Shown: positions 1 through 8,271, counted from the stretch's first letter. The stretch: DNA of 64,000 nt from an uncultured Oscillospiraceae bacterium (GCA_904397845.1 CAJFOX010000034.1:1-64000), one strand, 5' to 3'. A program made the numbers and translations. The notes: generated from the letters alone by a model not told the origin.

Positions 1-296
1 ATGCACCCAGCCGGGAGCATAGCGCCGTTTGTTGTCAGCAGCCCGTTTCACGGTCTGCGTGTAGTTCCTTGTAAACTGACCTAAAGAAAAATCAAAAACA
101 CACGGTAAATAATTCTATTATAGTGTATCATAAGATAAGAGAAACCACAATCTGTTTGGAAGCGGGATTCGAAATGCTTCCGCTTTTCGTTGCGGTTTCG
201 ATGAAAAAAGAAAAAGATCCGTTTTTTGAAAGATTTCTTGCAAAATGCTCTGCAATCGGCTATATTAAAAACCAGGAAGAGGAAAGGACGATTGCA

Positions 297-1292
297 TTGA
301 AAAAAATTCTGCTGTTGGCGACCGGAGGTACCATCGCCTCCACGCCGGGGGAAGAGGGGTTAGAGCCGTCGCTGCAAAGCGATGGGCTGGCGCATATGAT
401 CGGGGGGATCACCGCAAATTATGAGGTGGATTTTAAAGATATCCTAAATCTGGACAGCTCTAATATTCAACCGGAAGAATGGCAGTTGATTGCTGGGCAA
501 ATCGGACAGATGCACAGCGGGTATGACGGCATTGTCGTTACTCATGGAACGGATACGATGGCTTATACGGCCTCGATTCTTTCTTTTATGCTGCACAATA
601 TCCCCATCCCGATTGTACTGACCGGTTCTCAGTTGCCGATCCTGCATCCGCTGACTGATGGAGTGGAGAATCTGCGCTGCGCCTTTGCCATGGCGGCCAG
701 CGGTGCACCGGGAGTATTTGTAGCGTTCAACCGAAAGGTGATTCTCGGCACCAGAGCGGTAAAGGTAAGAACCACCGGTTTTGATGCATTTGAAAGCGTC
801 AATGCGCCTTACGCGGCTATCGTGGATTCCACAGGGCTGCGCTTGAACAAAGAGGTCCTCCCGGTGTTGACCGGCCCGTTTCGGCCTGAGCAGGGATTAT
901 GCAGTAATGTGGTTTTAGTCAAGCTGACGCCTGGGCTCAACCCAGAAATCTTTGATATGTTGCTGCATATGAATTACAAAGGGATTGTAGTAGAGGCTTT
1001 TGGCGCAGGTGGACTGCATTTCATCCGGCGGGATTTGGTTTCCCAGCTTCAGAACCTGGTAGAACACGGAATTGCAGTGGTGGTATGCAGCCAATGCTTG
1101 TATGAACGCAGTGACTTTTCCCTTTATCAGACCGGGCGGCTGGCGCTGGAAAAAGGCGTTATTCAAGGCTATGATATGACCAGCGAAGCGGCGGTTACTA
1201 AGCTGATGTGGGCGCTGGGCAGAACCGGCGACCTGGAAGAGATCCGGACGATTTTTTCTCAAAATATTGCTGGAGAAATTGCGCTGCCATAA
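297..1292 (+). CDS. ansA: L-asparaginase, type I (cytoplasmic)
   Basis: Hydrolyses L-asparagine to L-aspartate and ammonia. The N-terminal signature ATGGTIAS at residues 8-15 carries the first catalytic threonine, and HGTDTM near residues 83-88 carries the second Thr-Asp pair; LTGSQLPI follows. I choose the TTG at 297 because AGGAAAGG lies 8-15 bases upstream and the protein then starts directly at the first beta strand, giving 331 residues, the usual length for cytoplasmic AnsA. The open frame runs upstream to an ATG at 123, but that extension has no family similarity. There is no signal peptide, which argues against a type II periplasmic enzyme. The gene stands alone, with a hairpin shared with the convergent small gene downstream. 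Confidence 0.93.
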   Translation: MKKILLLATGGTIASTPGEEGLEPSLQSDGLAHMIGGITANYEVDFKDILNLDSSNIQPEEWQLIAGQIGQMHSGYDGIVVTHGTDTMAYTASILSFMLHNIPIPIVLTGSQLPILHPLTDGVENLRCAFAMAASGAPGVFVAFNRKVILGTRAVKVRTTGFDAFESVNAPYAAIVDSTGLRLNKEVLPVLTGPFRPEQGLCSNVVLVKLTPGLNPEIFDMLLHMNYKGIVVEAFGAGGLHFIRRDLVSQLQNLVEHGIAVVVCSQCLYERSDFSLYQTGRLALEKGVIQGYDMTSEAAVTKLMWALGRTGDLEEIRTIFSQNIAGEIALP

Positions 1293-1418
1293 TAGGTTTT
1301 TGCCGCTTTATGCAGATGGCAGGGCCTTTTTTCAAAGGAGCTGTTTTGAAAAAATCAGCAGTTTCCATTTGACCTAGGATGCCGTTTTTTAGAGGGACGG
1401 AGAAAATAAGGAATAGAC

Positions 1419-1450
1419 AAAAAGGAAAGGGAGAATACCCTTTCCTTTTT
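1419..1450. terminator. Bidirectional intrinsic terminator
   Basis: A 13-bp perfect stem (AAAAAGGAAAGGG pairing with CCCTTTCCTTTTT) with a 6-base loop lies between the convergent ansA and the 46-residue gene. A-rich and T-rich flanks allow it to work on both strands. Confidence 0.75.
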
Positions 1451-1589
1451 AATCTTTTTCCCATATTTCTTCCGGGCTCGGCTTTTGGCCAAACGGAGGA
1501 TGTGGGGATCCTGCTGCCATCGAATCATTCGTGATCGTGGGCAGCGGCGCATCTTTACATTCATTTTTGTGTTCAGGTCGTTTGTTCAT
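1449..1589 (-). CDS. Small hydrophilic proline-rich protein, 46 aa
   Basis: I do not recognise a family. The ATG at 1589 is preceded by GGGAGG with 7-base spacing, a good ribosome binding site, and the frame ends just inside the terminator stem. The 46-residue product is rich in Pro, Lys and Glu and has no membrane segment. The frame is open further upstream, but the extension looks non-coding. It sits 82 bases downstream of the trhA-like gene on the same strand and could be its second cistron. Small proteins of this composition occur in spore formers, but a spore role is only a guess. Confidence 0.5.
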   Translation of the reverse strand: MNKRPEHKNECKDAPLPTITNDSMAAGSPHPPFGQKPSPEEIWEKD

Positions 1590-1671
1590 ATTGGCGCCTC
1601 CCAAATCAGCATGGGGCATACAGAGCATGCCCCTGCACTTAGTATGGGCGACCGGAAAATAAAAATGTATG

Positions 1672-2325
1672 CTAGGCGATATAAAAAAGTACCAGCAAAT
1701 AGTGGAATAAACTGCCGCCGAGAACAAACAGATGAAACAGTTCATGGAATCCCAGCTTAGCAGAAATATTTGGTTTTTTTATCCCATAGATTACACCGCC
1801 GGCAGTATAGCAAATGCCTCCTAAAACGAGCAACCATAATGCGCCGGAGCTCATGCGGGAGAAGATGGATACATCCGCCAGAATGGCCCAGCCCATCAAC
1901 AGGTACAGGGAAGTGGACAACCAACGAGGAGCATGGAACCAGAACAGCTTCATCAGGATGCCTGCGGCGGCGATGATCCACATGGCGGCAGTAAAGGCGG
2001 TCCCCTTGGGCGGATCCAAATAAGTCAGCAGAATTGGCGTATAAGTGCCGGCAATCAAAACGTAGATCATGGAATGATCCAGTTTTCGAAGATGGTGGAT
2101 CACCTTCGGCGCCCGGTTGCTGAAATGATAGATTGCGCTGGCACTATACAAAGCGGTAATAGAACAGCCGAAAGCCAAAAGCGACAAAAGGGTACGTCCG
2201 CTGGCATCCCCGCCGGCCAAGGCTTTCAAAAACAATAATATTGCACCTGAGCCAAATAGGATTGCCCCTAAAAAATGGGTATAGCTGCTGATGGGTTCTC
2301 TTGCTTTTTTCATAAAATAAGGCAT
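1672..2325 (-). CDS. trhA: Hemolysin III / TrhA (YqfA) family membrane protein
   Basis: A 217-residue seven-helix membrane protein of the HlyIII/PAQR superfamily, which in bacteria is tied to membrane fluidity homeostasis more than haemolysis. The family features are visible: EPISSYTHFLGA near residue 10 (EPxSxxTH), SAIYHFSNRAP, and HELFHLFVLGGSLFHYL near the C-terminus, with the histidines expected to hold zinc. The ATG at 2325 follows AAGGAGG with 7-base spacing. Its promoter and two small palindromes lie upstream in the divergent intergenic region. The length is normal for the family. Confidence 0.93.
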   Translation of the reverse strand: MPYFMKKAREPISSYTHFLGAILFGSGAILLFLKALAGGDASGRTLLSLLAFGCSITALYSASAIYHFSNRAPKVIHHLRKLDHSMIYVLIAGTYTPILLTYLDPPKGTAFTAAMWIIAAAGILMKLFWFHAPRWLSTSLYLLMGWAILADVSIFSRMSSGALWLLVLGGICYTAGGVIYGIKKPNISAKLGFHELFHLFVLGGSLFHYLLVLFYIA

Positions 2326-2376
2326 GATATCGCCTCCTTATAACACAATATAGTTTCAAAAACTACTTTATAAAAT

Positions 2377-2405
2377 ATAATAACATGATATCATAGTATT
2401 TGCAA
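2377..2405 (-). promoter_or_regulatory. Sigma-A promoter of trhA with embedded palindrome
   Basis: Read on the minus strand: TTGCAA, a 17-base spacer, then TATTAT. The spacer contains the perfect palindrome ATGATATCAT (2385-2394). Between the -10 and the gene is a second inverted repeat, TAGTTT-CAA-AAACTA (2351-2365). These could be operators; no regulator is evident nearby. Confidence 0.6.
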
Positions 2406-2412
2406 TATCAGA

Positions 2413-2441
2413 TTGTTTTTTTGCATGCTGTAAGATATAAT
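2413..2441 (+). promoter_or_regulatory. Sigma-A promoter of the DUF1836 gene
   Basis: TTGTTT, exactly 17 bases, then TATAAT. It lies back to back with the trhA promoter and leaves a leader of about 175 bases before the chosen ATG. Confidence 0.6.
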
Positions 2442-2623
2442 AAATACACAAGCCCCATAGAATGGAAATGGCGGCCGGTTTTGGATTTTTGAGGAAAAGC
2501 CGGCAGGCCAATGCCTGTTTGGCGAAAGGATACGTTTATCTGCCAAAAAAGCTGCAACGCAAACAGGTCTTTATTTGGCTGCCAGGAGGGGTATTTTGCC
2601 GGTTAACGGAAAGGAGTTTAAAA

Positions 2624-3184
2624 ATGGAGGATTTGCTACAAATACTGCAAAAGCCCCTTCAGCAAAGGGAGGTTGAGGTAAGTGACTTGCCGGACCTGGA
2701 TCTTTATATGGATCAGATTACAACTCTTTTTGCAGATAAGACACAGGAACCAGACGGCCTTTTGACCAAGACAATGATCAATAATTACAGCAAGGACGGG
2801 TTGATTAAACCGATTAAGGGAAAAAAATACTCCAAAGAGCATATTTTACAGATGCTTCTGATTTATAGGCTAAAGCAGACACTGTCTATTCAGCAGATCA
2901 AGGGTGTCATGCAAAATCTGAGTGCCCAGGTGGAGGATCAGCCGTCCGAACAGATATGGAAAGAGCTTTACGCTGGCTATCTGAACAGCCGGGAACACAA
3001 TGGGGAAATCCTTTCCAGTATGCTGGAAGATCTTCTGAAGCGCACCCCGGTGGCTTCTCCGGCGGGCATGGCGCAGCTGCTTTTGCAGCTTTCCTGGATT
3101 TCCCATATGACCAAGCGGATGTGCGATGTATTGGTAGAGCAGGCATTTCCTCCGGCTGAAAAAGAAAAGAAGAAGGAAAAGTAG
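2624..3184 (+). CDS. DUF1836 domain protein, MerR-like DNA-binding regulator
   Basis: A 186-residue DUF1836 protein. The diagnostic block is present: DLPDLDLYMDQITTLF followed by LLTKTMINNYSKDGLI and KKYSKEHILQMLLIYRLKQ, which resembles a winged-helix DNA-binding fold. DUF1836 proteins are common single genes in Clostridia and Bacilli and are presumed transcription regulators; no target is known to me. I start at ATG 2624 because AAAGGAG precedes it by 7 bases; the frame is open 54 codons upstream but without family similarity. The C-terminus is lysine and glutamate rich. Confidence 0.88.
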   Translation: MEDLLQILQKPLQQREVEVSDLPDLDLYMDQITTLFADKTQEPDGLLTKTMINNYSKDGLIKPIKGKKYSKEHILQMLLIYRLKQTLSIQQIKGVMQNLSAQVEDQPSEQIWKELYAGYLNSREHNGEILSSMLEDLLKRTPVASPAGMAQLLLQLSWISHMTKRMCDVLVEQAFPPAEKEKKKEK

Positions 3185-3201
3185 GTGTTTTTGCCGTTTT
3201 T

Positions 3202-3232
3202 TCTTTTATTTTTGTCCAGACCATGCTATAAT
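3202..3232 (+). promoter_or_regulatory. Extended -10 promoter with a ~210-nt leader
   Basis: TGCTATAAT at 3224-3232 is an extended -10 element; the -35 region is poor. Transcription from here would leave about 210 bases before the DivIVA-like ATG at 3454. I see no known riboswitch in that leader. Confidence 0.45.
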
Positions 3233-3453
3233 AAACGCATACAGCGTGCGGGGAAAAATCTTCCCTGCGGATTGAAAATAAAGCGGCCGGCATCCATCTT
3301 TGTGCGGGCGTAGCAGCAAGGCGTGTTATGGGCTTTGGCCGAGCAGGAAAAGATACCGATGTGGCAGCGGCTTTTTATTTTACTGGGAACGATGATGACG
3401 TTAGCATGGCGGAAAAGATATCGCTGCCAGGCGAATTCAGATGGAGGTATGGT

Positions 3454-4152
3454 ATGAGTAATCCGGTGATTTTCAAAACGTCGGCTTTTGGCGGCTTCCA
3501 AAAAGCGGCTGTTTTAAGCTATATCGACCAGATGAATGCCGATAGTCAAAAACTGAAAGAAGAGCTGGATGGAAAAATCGCGGCATTGGAGGCGCGGGTT
3601 TCGGAATTGAAGGGCCAGCTTCCCTCGGAAGAGGAGAAAGCCGCAGCGGTAGAACGCGAGGAGGCTCAGCAAAAAAAGTCCCGGGAAATGGAGGAACTGA
3701 TCAACCAGCTGAATCAGGAGATGGCCCGGCAACAAAAACTGTTGTCAGATAAAGACGAAGAGATCAAACAGATGAATGAGCGAACGCGCAAGTTGCAGTT
3801 CCAGGCGGAAAGCCATTCTTTTAAAGCAAAAAAATATGACGAAATCGCCATGAAGATCGGCTCTTTGGTAATTGATGCGAAACAGCAGGCAGATCTCATT
3901 GTGGAGAAGGCAAAAGAAGAGGCGCGCGCCGTGACCCGGGAAAAAGAGGAGCGGCTGGAAAAAATGAACGCGGATTTTTTGCAGTTCAAACAAAATGTAG
4001 AGCAGATGCGCAGCGAACTGCGTGAAACCCTGGAGCTTTTGGACCGTAAATTGGAAAAGCTGGGAGCGGATCCAGCAAAAAGCGTATCAGAAGATACGGC
4101 TGGAGAAAAACGCACCTTTGCGCCGTTTCATCTGGATCAAAATTTTCGGTGA
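3454..4152 (+). CDS. DivIVA-like coiled-coil protein
   Basis: A 232-residue protein with a short N-terminal motif, FKTSAFGGFQKAAVLSYID, of the DivIVA/GpsB lipid-binding type (residues 6-24), followed by about 180 residues of charged heptad coiled coil and a low-complexity tail. DivIVA-family proteins bind curved membrane and recruit division, cell-wall or sporulation factors; which applies here cannot be told. ATG 3454 is preceded by GGAGG 6 bases away. It is followed after 40 bases by the fumarase beta gene, probably cotranscribed. Confidence 0.75.
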   Translation: MSNPVIFKTSAFGGFQKAAVLSYIDQMNADSQKLKEELDGKIAALEARVSELKGQLPSEEEKAAAVEREEAQQKKSREMEELINQLNQEMARQQKLLSDKDEEIKQMNERTRKLQFQAESHSFKAKKYDEIAMKIGSLVIDAKQQADLIVEKAKEEARAVTREKEERLEKMNADFLQFKQNVEQMRSELRETLELLDRKLEKLGADPAKSVSEDTAGEKRTFAPFHLDQNFR

Positions 4153-4192
4153 GGCTCCAAGAGGAAAATGTAAGACAGGAAGGGTGTTCATA

Positions 4193-4729
4193 ATGGATAC
4201 AATCAAATTGAATGTAAATCAACTGGACGAATGGGCTCCCAAGCTGCATGCCGGGCAGAGGGTGCTGCTGTCTGGTACGGTGTATACTTCCCGTGACGCG
4301 GCCCACAAACGGTATTTTAGTTTGCTGGATGAAGGAAAACCTCTCCCTTTTGACATTAAGGGAGCGGCGATTTACTATGCTGGCCCTACAGGGACGCCGC
4401 CGCATCTGGCGATTGGTGCGTGTGGGCCTACTACGGCAGGCCGGATGGATCCGTATGCCCCGCGTTTGCTGGACATGGGGTTAAAGTGCATGATTGGAAA
4501 AGGGCAGCGAAACAAGGATGTCTGTGAAGCGATTATCCGCAACCAGGCGGTTTATTTCTGTGCTTTGGGCGGCGCTGGCGCATTGGCTGCAAAATGTATA
4601 AAAAAATGTGAAGTCATTGCTTTTGAGGATTTGGGATGTGAGTCAGTCAAGCGCCTAGAATTCGAAGATTTTCCCCTGATTGTGGGAATCGACTGTAGCG
4701 GCGGAAACCTGTTTCAGGACAAAAAATAG
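4193..4729 (+). CDS. fumB: Class I fumarate hydratase, beta subunit (Fe-S hydro-lyase)
   Basis: The beta (C-terminal) half of the two-subunit oxygen-sensitive class I fumarase/tartrate dehydratase family, which interconverts fumarate and malate with a [4Fe-4S] cluster held by the alpha subunit. Family motifs are clear: SGTVYTSRDAAHKR near residue 28, GPTTAGRMDPYAP near residue 80, and MIGKGQRN. At 178 residues it is a complete beta subunit. The alpha subunit is normally the adjacent gene, but none is present here; upstream is the DivIVA-like gene and downstream a terminator. L(+)-tartrate dehydratase beta is an alternative. The symbol is used for the two-subunit beta chain, not E. coli FumB. 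Confidence 0.87.
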   Translation: MDTIKLNVNQLDEWAPKLHAGQRVLLSGTVYTSRDAAHKRYFSLLDEGKPLPFDIKGAAIYYAGPTGTPPHLAIGACGPTTAGRMDPYAPRLLDMGLKCMIGKGQRNKDVCEAIIRNQAVYFCALGGAGALAAKCIKKCEVIAFEDLGCESVKRLEFEDFPLIVGIDCSGGNLFQDKK

Positions 4730-4772
4730 GGCTGTTTCTCCCGAAAATTCGCAACAAAAAACTGTAGAAAGA

Positions 4773-4803
4773 AAAAGGAGTATGCCAAAGGCATACTCCT
4801 TTT
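4773..4803. terminator. Bidirectional terminator between fumarase beta and the spore protein gene
   Basis: A perfect 14-bp stem (AAAAGGAGTATGCC pairing with GGCATACTCCTTTT) with an AAA loop separates the convergent genes. Confidence 0.85.
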
Positions 4804-4819
4804 CGTAAGCGAAGAAAAC

Positions 4820-5014
4820 TTATTTGATAGAATTTTCGTACGCTTCGATCATCTTCTTGACCATTTGGCCACCGACAGAACCGGCCTCTCTGGAGGTCAG
4901 GTCGCCATTGTAGCCTTGCTTCAGGTTAACGCCAACCTCGTTGGCAGCTTCCATTTTGAATTTCTCCATAGCGGCTTTCGCCTCGGGAACAACGATTTTG
5001 TTGTTGCTGGTCAT
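4820..5014 (-). CDS. sspA: Alpha/beta-type small acid-soluble spore protein
   Basis: A 64-residue SASP, which coats and protects DNA in the dormant spore. The signature is complete: a central NEVGVNL segment where the GPR protease would cut, GYNGDLTSREAGSVGGQMVK (SREAGSVGG being the diagnostic DNA-binding stretch), then a short helix. ATG 5014 has AAAGGAG 9 bases upstream. A sigma-G promoter is expected, but I could not identify convincing sites. It is direct evidence that the organism sporulates. Confidence 0.96.
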   Translation of the reverse strand: MTSNNKIVVPEAKAAMEKFKMEAANEVGVNLKQGYNGDLTSREAGSVGGQMVKKMIEAYENSIK

Positions 5015-5107
5015 AGTGTGACACTCCTTTGGTTTTCTATTTCAAATTTTTGTTGCGTTTGTGCTATTATTATCGTCAGTGCTGCTAAAAAGATACCTGC
5101 CAATTTT

Positions 5108-5650
5108 TTAAAAAAGAATCTGTTTCAAAATGTCAATTTTGCCGCTGAGAATAAATATGGCCGCAGCGCATAGAATGGAAAAAGCGTCGTAGCGGCGGGA
5201 AAGAGAAAGAGGAATTTCTACTGGATCCAGCGTATTGCCGGAAAGATCGCTGATAGCGCGCTGTAAGCAAAGGACGGCACTATCCGATGTAATGCTGGAC
5301 AAAGTCAGCGTATCTTTACTAGACATGCCCAGCGTTATAGCGCGGATGCCACAGCGGCGAATCCATTCGGCGGCGTTTAGATTGTCTGAAGAAAGCAGGC
5401 CAACGGCGTCTGCTGGGAGAAGGACACCGTTCGGCACTTCAAAGGGCTCCTTGCAAAGGATAATGGCATTCGGCGCAGTAATGCGGGAAAGATTTTCGAT
5501 TTCCACCAGGGCAAAATCAGGATTTTCGCATTGCGAAAAAAATTGTTGTTCTCCAATCAGAGCGATGGTGCAGTTTTTTCGAAGGATATCCCGCAGGGAA
5601 CTGATATTTTTTGGTTTTCCGGCACCCCCGAGAATAAAAACGGAAATCAC
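5108..5650 (-). CDS. Conserved hypothetical protein, 180 aa
   Basis: I do not recognise the family with confidence. The start is probably GTG 5650, preceded by AAAGGGG at 9 bases; the ATG at 5671 has no ribosome binding site. The product begins with a beta strand and a glycine-rich turn (ISVFILGGAGKPKN), continues with alternating strands and helices, and has GIRAITLGMSSKDTLTLSSI in the middle, resembling the central-domain edge of Mur-ligase-like proteins, but the P-loop and other Mur motifs are missing. A hydrophobic stretch near the C-terminus (FSILCAAAIFIL) may be buried rather than a membrane segment. It is monocistronic. Confidence 0.65.
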   Translation of the reverse strand: MISVFILGGAGKPKNISSLRDILRKNCTIALIGEQQFFSQCENPDFALVEIENLSRITAPNAIILCKEPFEVPNGVLLPADAVGLLSSDNLNAAEWIRRCGIRAITLGMSSKDTLTLSSITSDSAVLCLQRAISDLSGNTLDPVEIPLSLSRRYDAFSILCAAAIFILSGKIDILKQILF

Positions 5651-5751
5651 AGGTGTGGCCCCTTTCAGCATGGAATTCTAAAAATATTTTCATAATGGTT
5701 AGGATATCCGTTTTTTTTCGGTTCAAACAAAGCTTTTTCTGATTTGTTCCC

Positions 5752-5780
5752 TTGACACTTGTAGAATGGTTTCCTATAAT
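5752..5780 (+). promoter_or_regulatory. Perfect consensus sigma-A promoter
   Basis: TTGACA, exactly 17 bases, TATAAT: all twelve hexamer bases match consensus. It drives the 59-residue membrane protein starting 43 bases after the -10. Confidence 0.9.
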
Positions 5781-5822
5781 AGTAAACAGAACTCAGATTT
5801 TACAGAAAAAAGGGGAAAGACC

Positions 5823-6002
5823 ATGTTTTTTAAAAAATTGGCCGCAATGTTCGCGGCTGTTTTTGGATTTGCGGCAAGCCTTGTGACAGTTTATGCGGGT
5901 GACAACAGCATTGCAGGTCCTGTTATGTGGCTTCTGATTGGCTCGGGCGTTTTGATCGTAGCTGTGGTTGTACTGAGCGTCTTGGGCAAGAAAAAGAAAT
6001 AA
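5823..6002 (+). CDS. Small membrane protein, 59 aa
   Basis: An unrecognised 59-residue protein. It has a lysine-bearing N-terminus and a hydrophobic helix ending in VTVYA, which resembles a signal peptide with cleavage near residue 22, then a short linker (GDNSIAGPV), a second hydrophobic helix (residues about 32-53) and a KKKK tail. It could be a two-helix hairpin or a cleaved single-span peptide with a cytoplasmic lysine tail. GGGGAAAGACC precedes the ATG. It forms a complete unit with a perfect consensus promoter and a strong terminator, so it is probably abundant. Confidence 0.8.
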   Translation: MFFKKLAAMFAAVFGFAASLVTVYAGDNSIAGPVMWLLIGSGVLIVAVVVLSVLGKKKK

Positions 6003-6017
6003 GAAAAGTAAACAAAA

Positions 6018-6046
6018 GGAGCGATGTTCTCATCGCTCCTTTTTTC
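6018..6046 (+). terminator. Intrinsic terminator of the 59-aa gene
   Basis: A perfect 9-bp stem (GGAGCGATG/CATCGCTCC) with a TTCT loop, followed by a run of seven T. Confidence 0.9.
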
Positions 6047-6085
6047 TTCTCCCGATAGGAGGGTAAAACACTTTTGGAAAGACGG

Positions 6086-7750
6086 TTATCGCTCGACGGA
6101 AACAGCAGTTAAAATTTCACTCTCGTCAGGGGCATATCGGATGGTAACCCGGTCACCCACATTGAGAATAACCGCTATTTCGCTAGCCTCTGCGGAAACG
6201 GCGTAATAAACCGGGCTGTTTTCCAACTGGATGTAAAACACTGTGTTGCCATTGATGACAGCGCTGCGGATATCGGCAATATTACCGGTGATTTCGTCGT
6301 CCGGCAGGGATTCTGACTCCTCGACGATATGATTTTGGGTCAACAACTTAGAGTAGTTGGACGAACATTCCGAAACGGATGAACCAGTCGCAACAATCTG
6401 GTACTGCTGGACATTGACCATGGCATACATTTTAACCAGACCCGCATTGTCCTTTAGCGCAATAAAATAGGTTGGCTCCGCATGAATATTGAGCAGCAGG
6501 GGGAAGGTTGCTTTATAATTCAGATGCTGTACTACGCCTTCTGCAGAATTCATAGCCGAATATTCCGTAGCGCCGGCACAAGGATAGTATTTGGTTTCTT
6601 TGGTGCGCTGATTGGTGAGGATAAAACCCACATTGGACTGGTCTTCCCCCACTGAAGTAATGCCAGTGTAGACATAAACGTCATCGTTCATAGCGATATA
6701 GTTATAGCCGCTGGTAGTAACGGTGACGCCTTTTTGCCCGAAAATGGAGTTGAGGAAACCATTTTGATATTGTCCGTGATAGTCGTACTGCTGCATAATC
6801 AATTCAGCGGAATACAGACGGTCAACCCAAGTGGGAACTTCCTCGTAATACTGGCTTTCACCGGTGATGGCGTTGACCAGCACAGCGCCATTGATATCAG
6901 TGCCGCCGAATAAACCGATGGTTTTTTCCAGCTTGGGACAAATCCAGTAAGGTTCGCCTTCTTCATTGATTTCGAATACAGGGGTATCAAACATGAAGGT
7001 AGGATATTGAAAACGCAGATGGCGCATTAGATACCGGCCGAAATGTTCCGAAGTGGAATAATGGATACCTTCGCCCTCTGGCAGGCGGACTACGTCCACA
7101 TTCTGGGTCACCATATCGATTACCAGATAGGCGGGAATCCCGTTGCTGCGGTTGGTAAACCATTTGATCAAATCACCGTATTCCAGCAGGGTTACCCGAA
7201 CCGGCCGGCCGTTGTAATTGATCTGATTGTATTGGTCAGACACTTCAAACTGGCTGACCATATCGGAAAGCTCCCCCAGTTTTCGGTCGCCAAGCTTGGA
7301 GGCGGAGTCTTTGTCCAGCATGGGGATCTGGTCGAAAGAAATTTCCTCGACATCGGCAGCAAAATCACCCTGTTCTACCGTCAGCAGCTTGGTGTAAGAA
7401 CCGGAACGAAGGATGACGCTGGAAAACAGCGATCCCCCCAAATACAGGACGATTAGCGCAAGACACAGGAAAAAAGGGATCATGCAATGGCGTTTCATCA
7501 TGGCGAAAAATTCGCGAAAACCGGTAACCTGTAATAGCTGACGTTCTTCGCTGGTCAACCCAATGCGGGAGGTGAAAACGGCGCAGACACAGTACACTGC
7601 GCACAGGATAAAGACAAAGGTATAAAATGCCGGCGAATGCAGATTGAGCGCAGGCAGCTCGAAATAAAAATAGACCAGCCCCACGACCAGAGTTATCGCC
7701 AGACAGATGAGTGTTTGCTTGACGCGGCTCATTTGTTTTTTTTCTTTCAT
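6086..7750 (-). CDS. Large conserved membrane-anchored protein, 554 aa
   Basis: The family is not named with confidence. The N-terminus has about three membrane helices (residues 10-30, 40-62 and 90-112), then a roughly 380-residue extracytoplasmic region containing PYWICPKLEKTIGLFGGTDI, and a C-terminal OB-like beta domain (from about residue 490, starting at ITGNIADIRSAV). Similar multi-helix proteins with a large exported beta-rich domain are common single-copy hypotheticals in Oscillospirales. ATG 7750 is preceded by AAAGGAG with 7-base spacing. The DUF1294-like gene is directly upstream on the same strand, 45 bases away. Confidence 0.8.
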   Translation of the reverse strand: MKEKKQMSRVKQTLICLAITLVVGLVYFYFELPALNLHSPAFYTFVFILCAVYCVCAVFTSRIGLTSEERQLLQVTGFREFFAMMKRHCMIPFFLCLALIVLYLGGSLFSSVILRSGSYTKLLTVEQGDFAADVEEISFDQIPMLDKDSASKLGDRKLGELSDMVSQFEVSDQYNQINYNGRPVRVTLLEYGDLIKWFTNRSNGIPAYLVIDMVTQNVDVVRLPEGEGIHYSTSEHFGRYLMRHLRFQYPTFMFDTPVFEINEEGEPYWICPKLEKTIGLFGGTDINGAVLVNAITGESQYYEEVPTWVDRLYSAELIMQQYDYHGQYQNGFLNSIFGQKGVTVTTSGYNYIAMNDDVYVYTGITSVGEDQSNVGFILTNQRTKETKYYPCAGATEYSAMNSAEGVVQHLNYKATFPLLLNIHAEPTYFIALKDNAGLVKMYAMVNVQQYQIVATGSSVSECSSNYSKLLTQNHIVEESESLPDDEITGNIADIRSAVINGNTVFYIQLENSPVYYAVSAEASEIAVILNVGDRVTIRYAPDESEILTAVSVER

Positions 7751-7795
7751 TTTGTAGCTCCTTTCGGGATATATGCAAAATCATGCACGGTTATT

Positions 7796-8097
7796 TCAGC
7801 ACAGCCAGTTCATGCGGCGTACGATCCAGACGGTTATGCACATTGGGAAAATCAGGATCAGAGACAATCCCCAGCAGAAGTGCCGGCTGAGAGTCCTGTA
7901 ACGGAACAGAGACATTCCGACAAGGTAACCGGGGATACCACCCGGAAGCACCATGACAAAAAAGACTTTTGCGGAGGATTCGCCAGCCGTCTTTTCCAGC
8001 GTGTGATTGCCATTGCACATGAGCAGAAAACCTGCTCCATTCACAGCGCCAGATGAACGGAAAACCATTGCGAATAACTTTGAGTCCAGATCAACAT
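7796..8097 (-). pseudogene. DUF1294-like small membrane protein, frameshifted near the 5' end
   Basis: The frame ending at 7796 encodes AVNGAGFLLM, then GGIPGYLVGMSLFRYRT and a hydrophobic segment, matching DUF1294 (GGxxGxxxGMxxFRHKT). The only ATG in this frame (8068) has no ribosome binding site. A good start exists at ATG 8097 (AGGAG 6 bases upstream) but in a frame that hits TGA at 8041-8043. A single -1 shift between 8068 and 8043 would join MLIWTQSYSQWF to the DUF1294 body. The usual family motif G(I/M)DK is replaced by CNGN, another sign of decay. A sequencing error or programmed shift cannot be excluded. Confidence 0.55.
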
Positions 8098-8271
8098 AGC
8101 AGACTCCTGTGTGATGATTCTGTGTTTTTTCTGATATTATATCACAGTACGAAAAGGAAAATATGTCTTTTCAGTGAACATCTGCCCGAGGGAAACAAAG
8201 ATTTCGTTAAGATTTTCACAACAAAAAATCGAAGAAATTCGGTGTAATTCTTTCTTTTGTTCTTTTTACTC

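Noticed and set aside
1..84. 27-codon plus-strand frame at the left edge
   Set aside because: Could be the 3' end of a gene cut by the window, but nothing in it is recognisable and the minus strand is equally possible.
4820..5100. Sigma-G promoter for the SASP gene
   Set aside because: Expected from the family, but no pair of hexamers was good enough to report.
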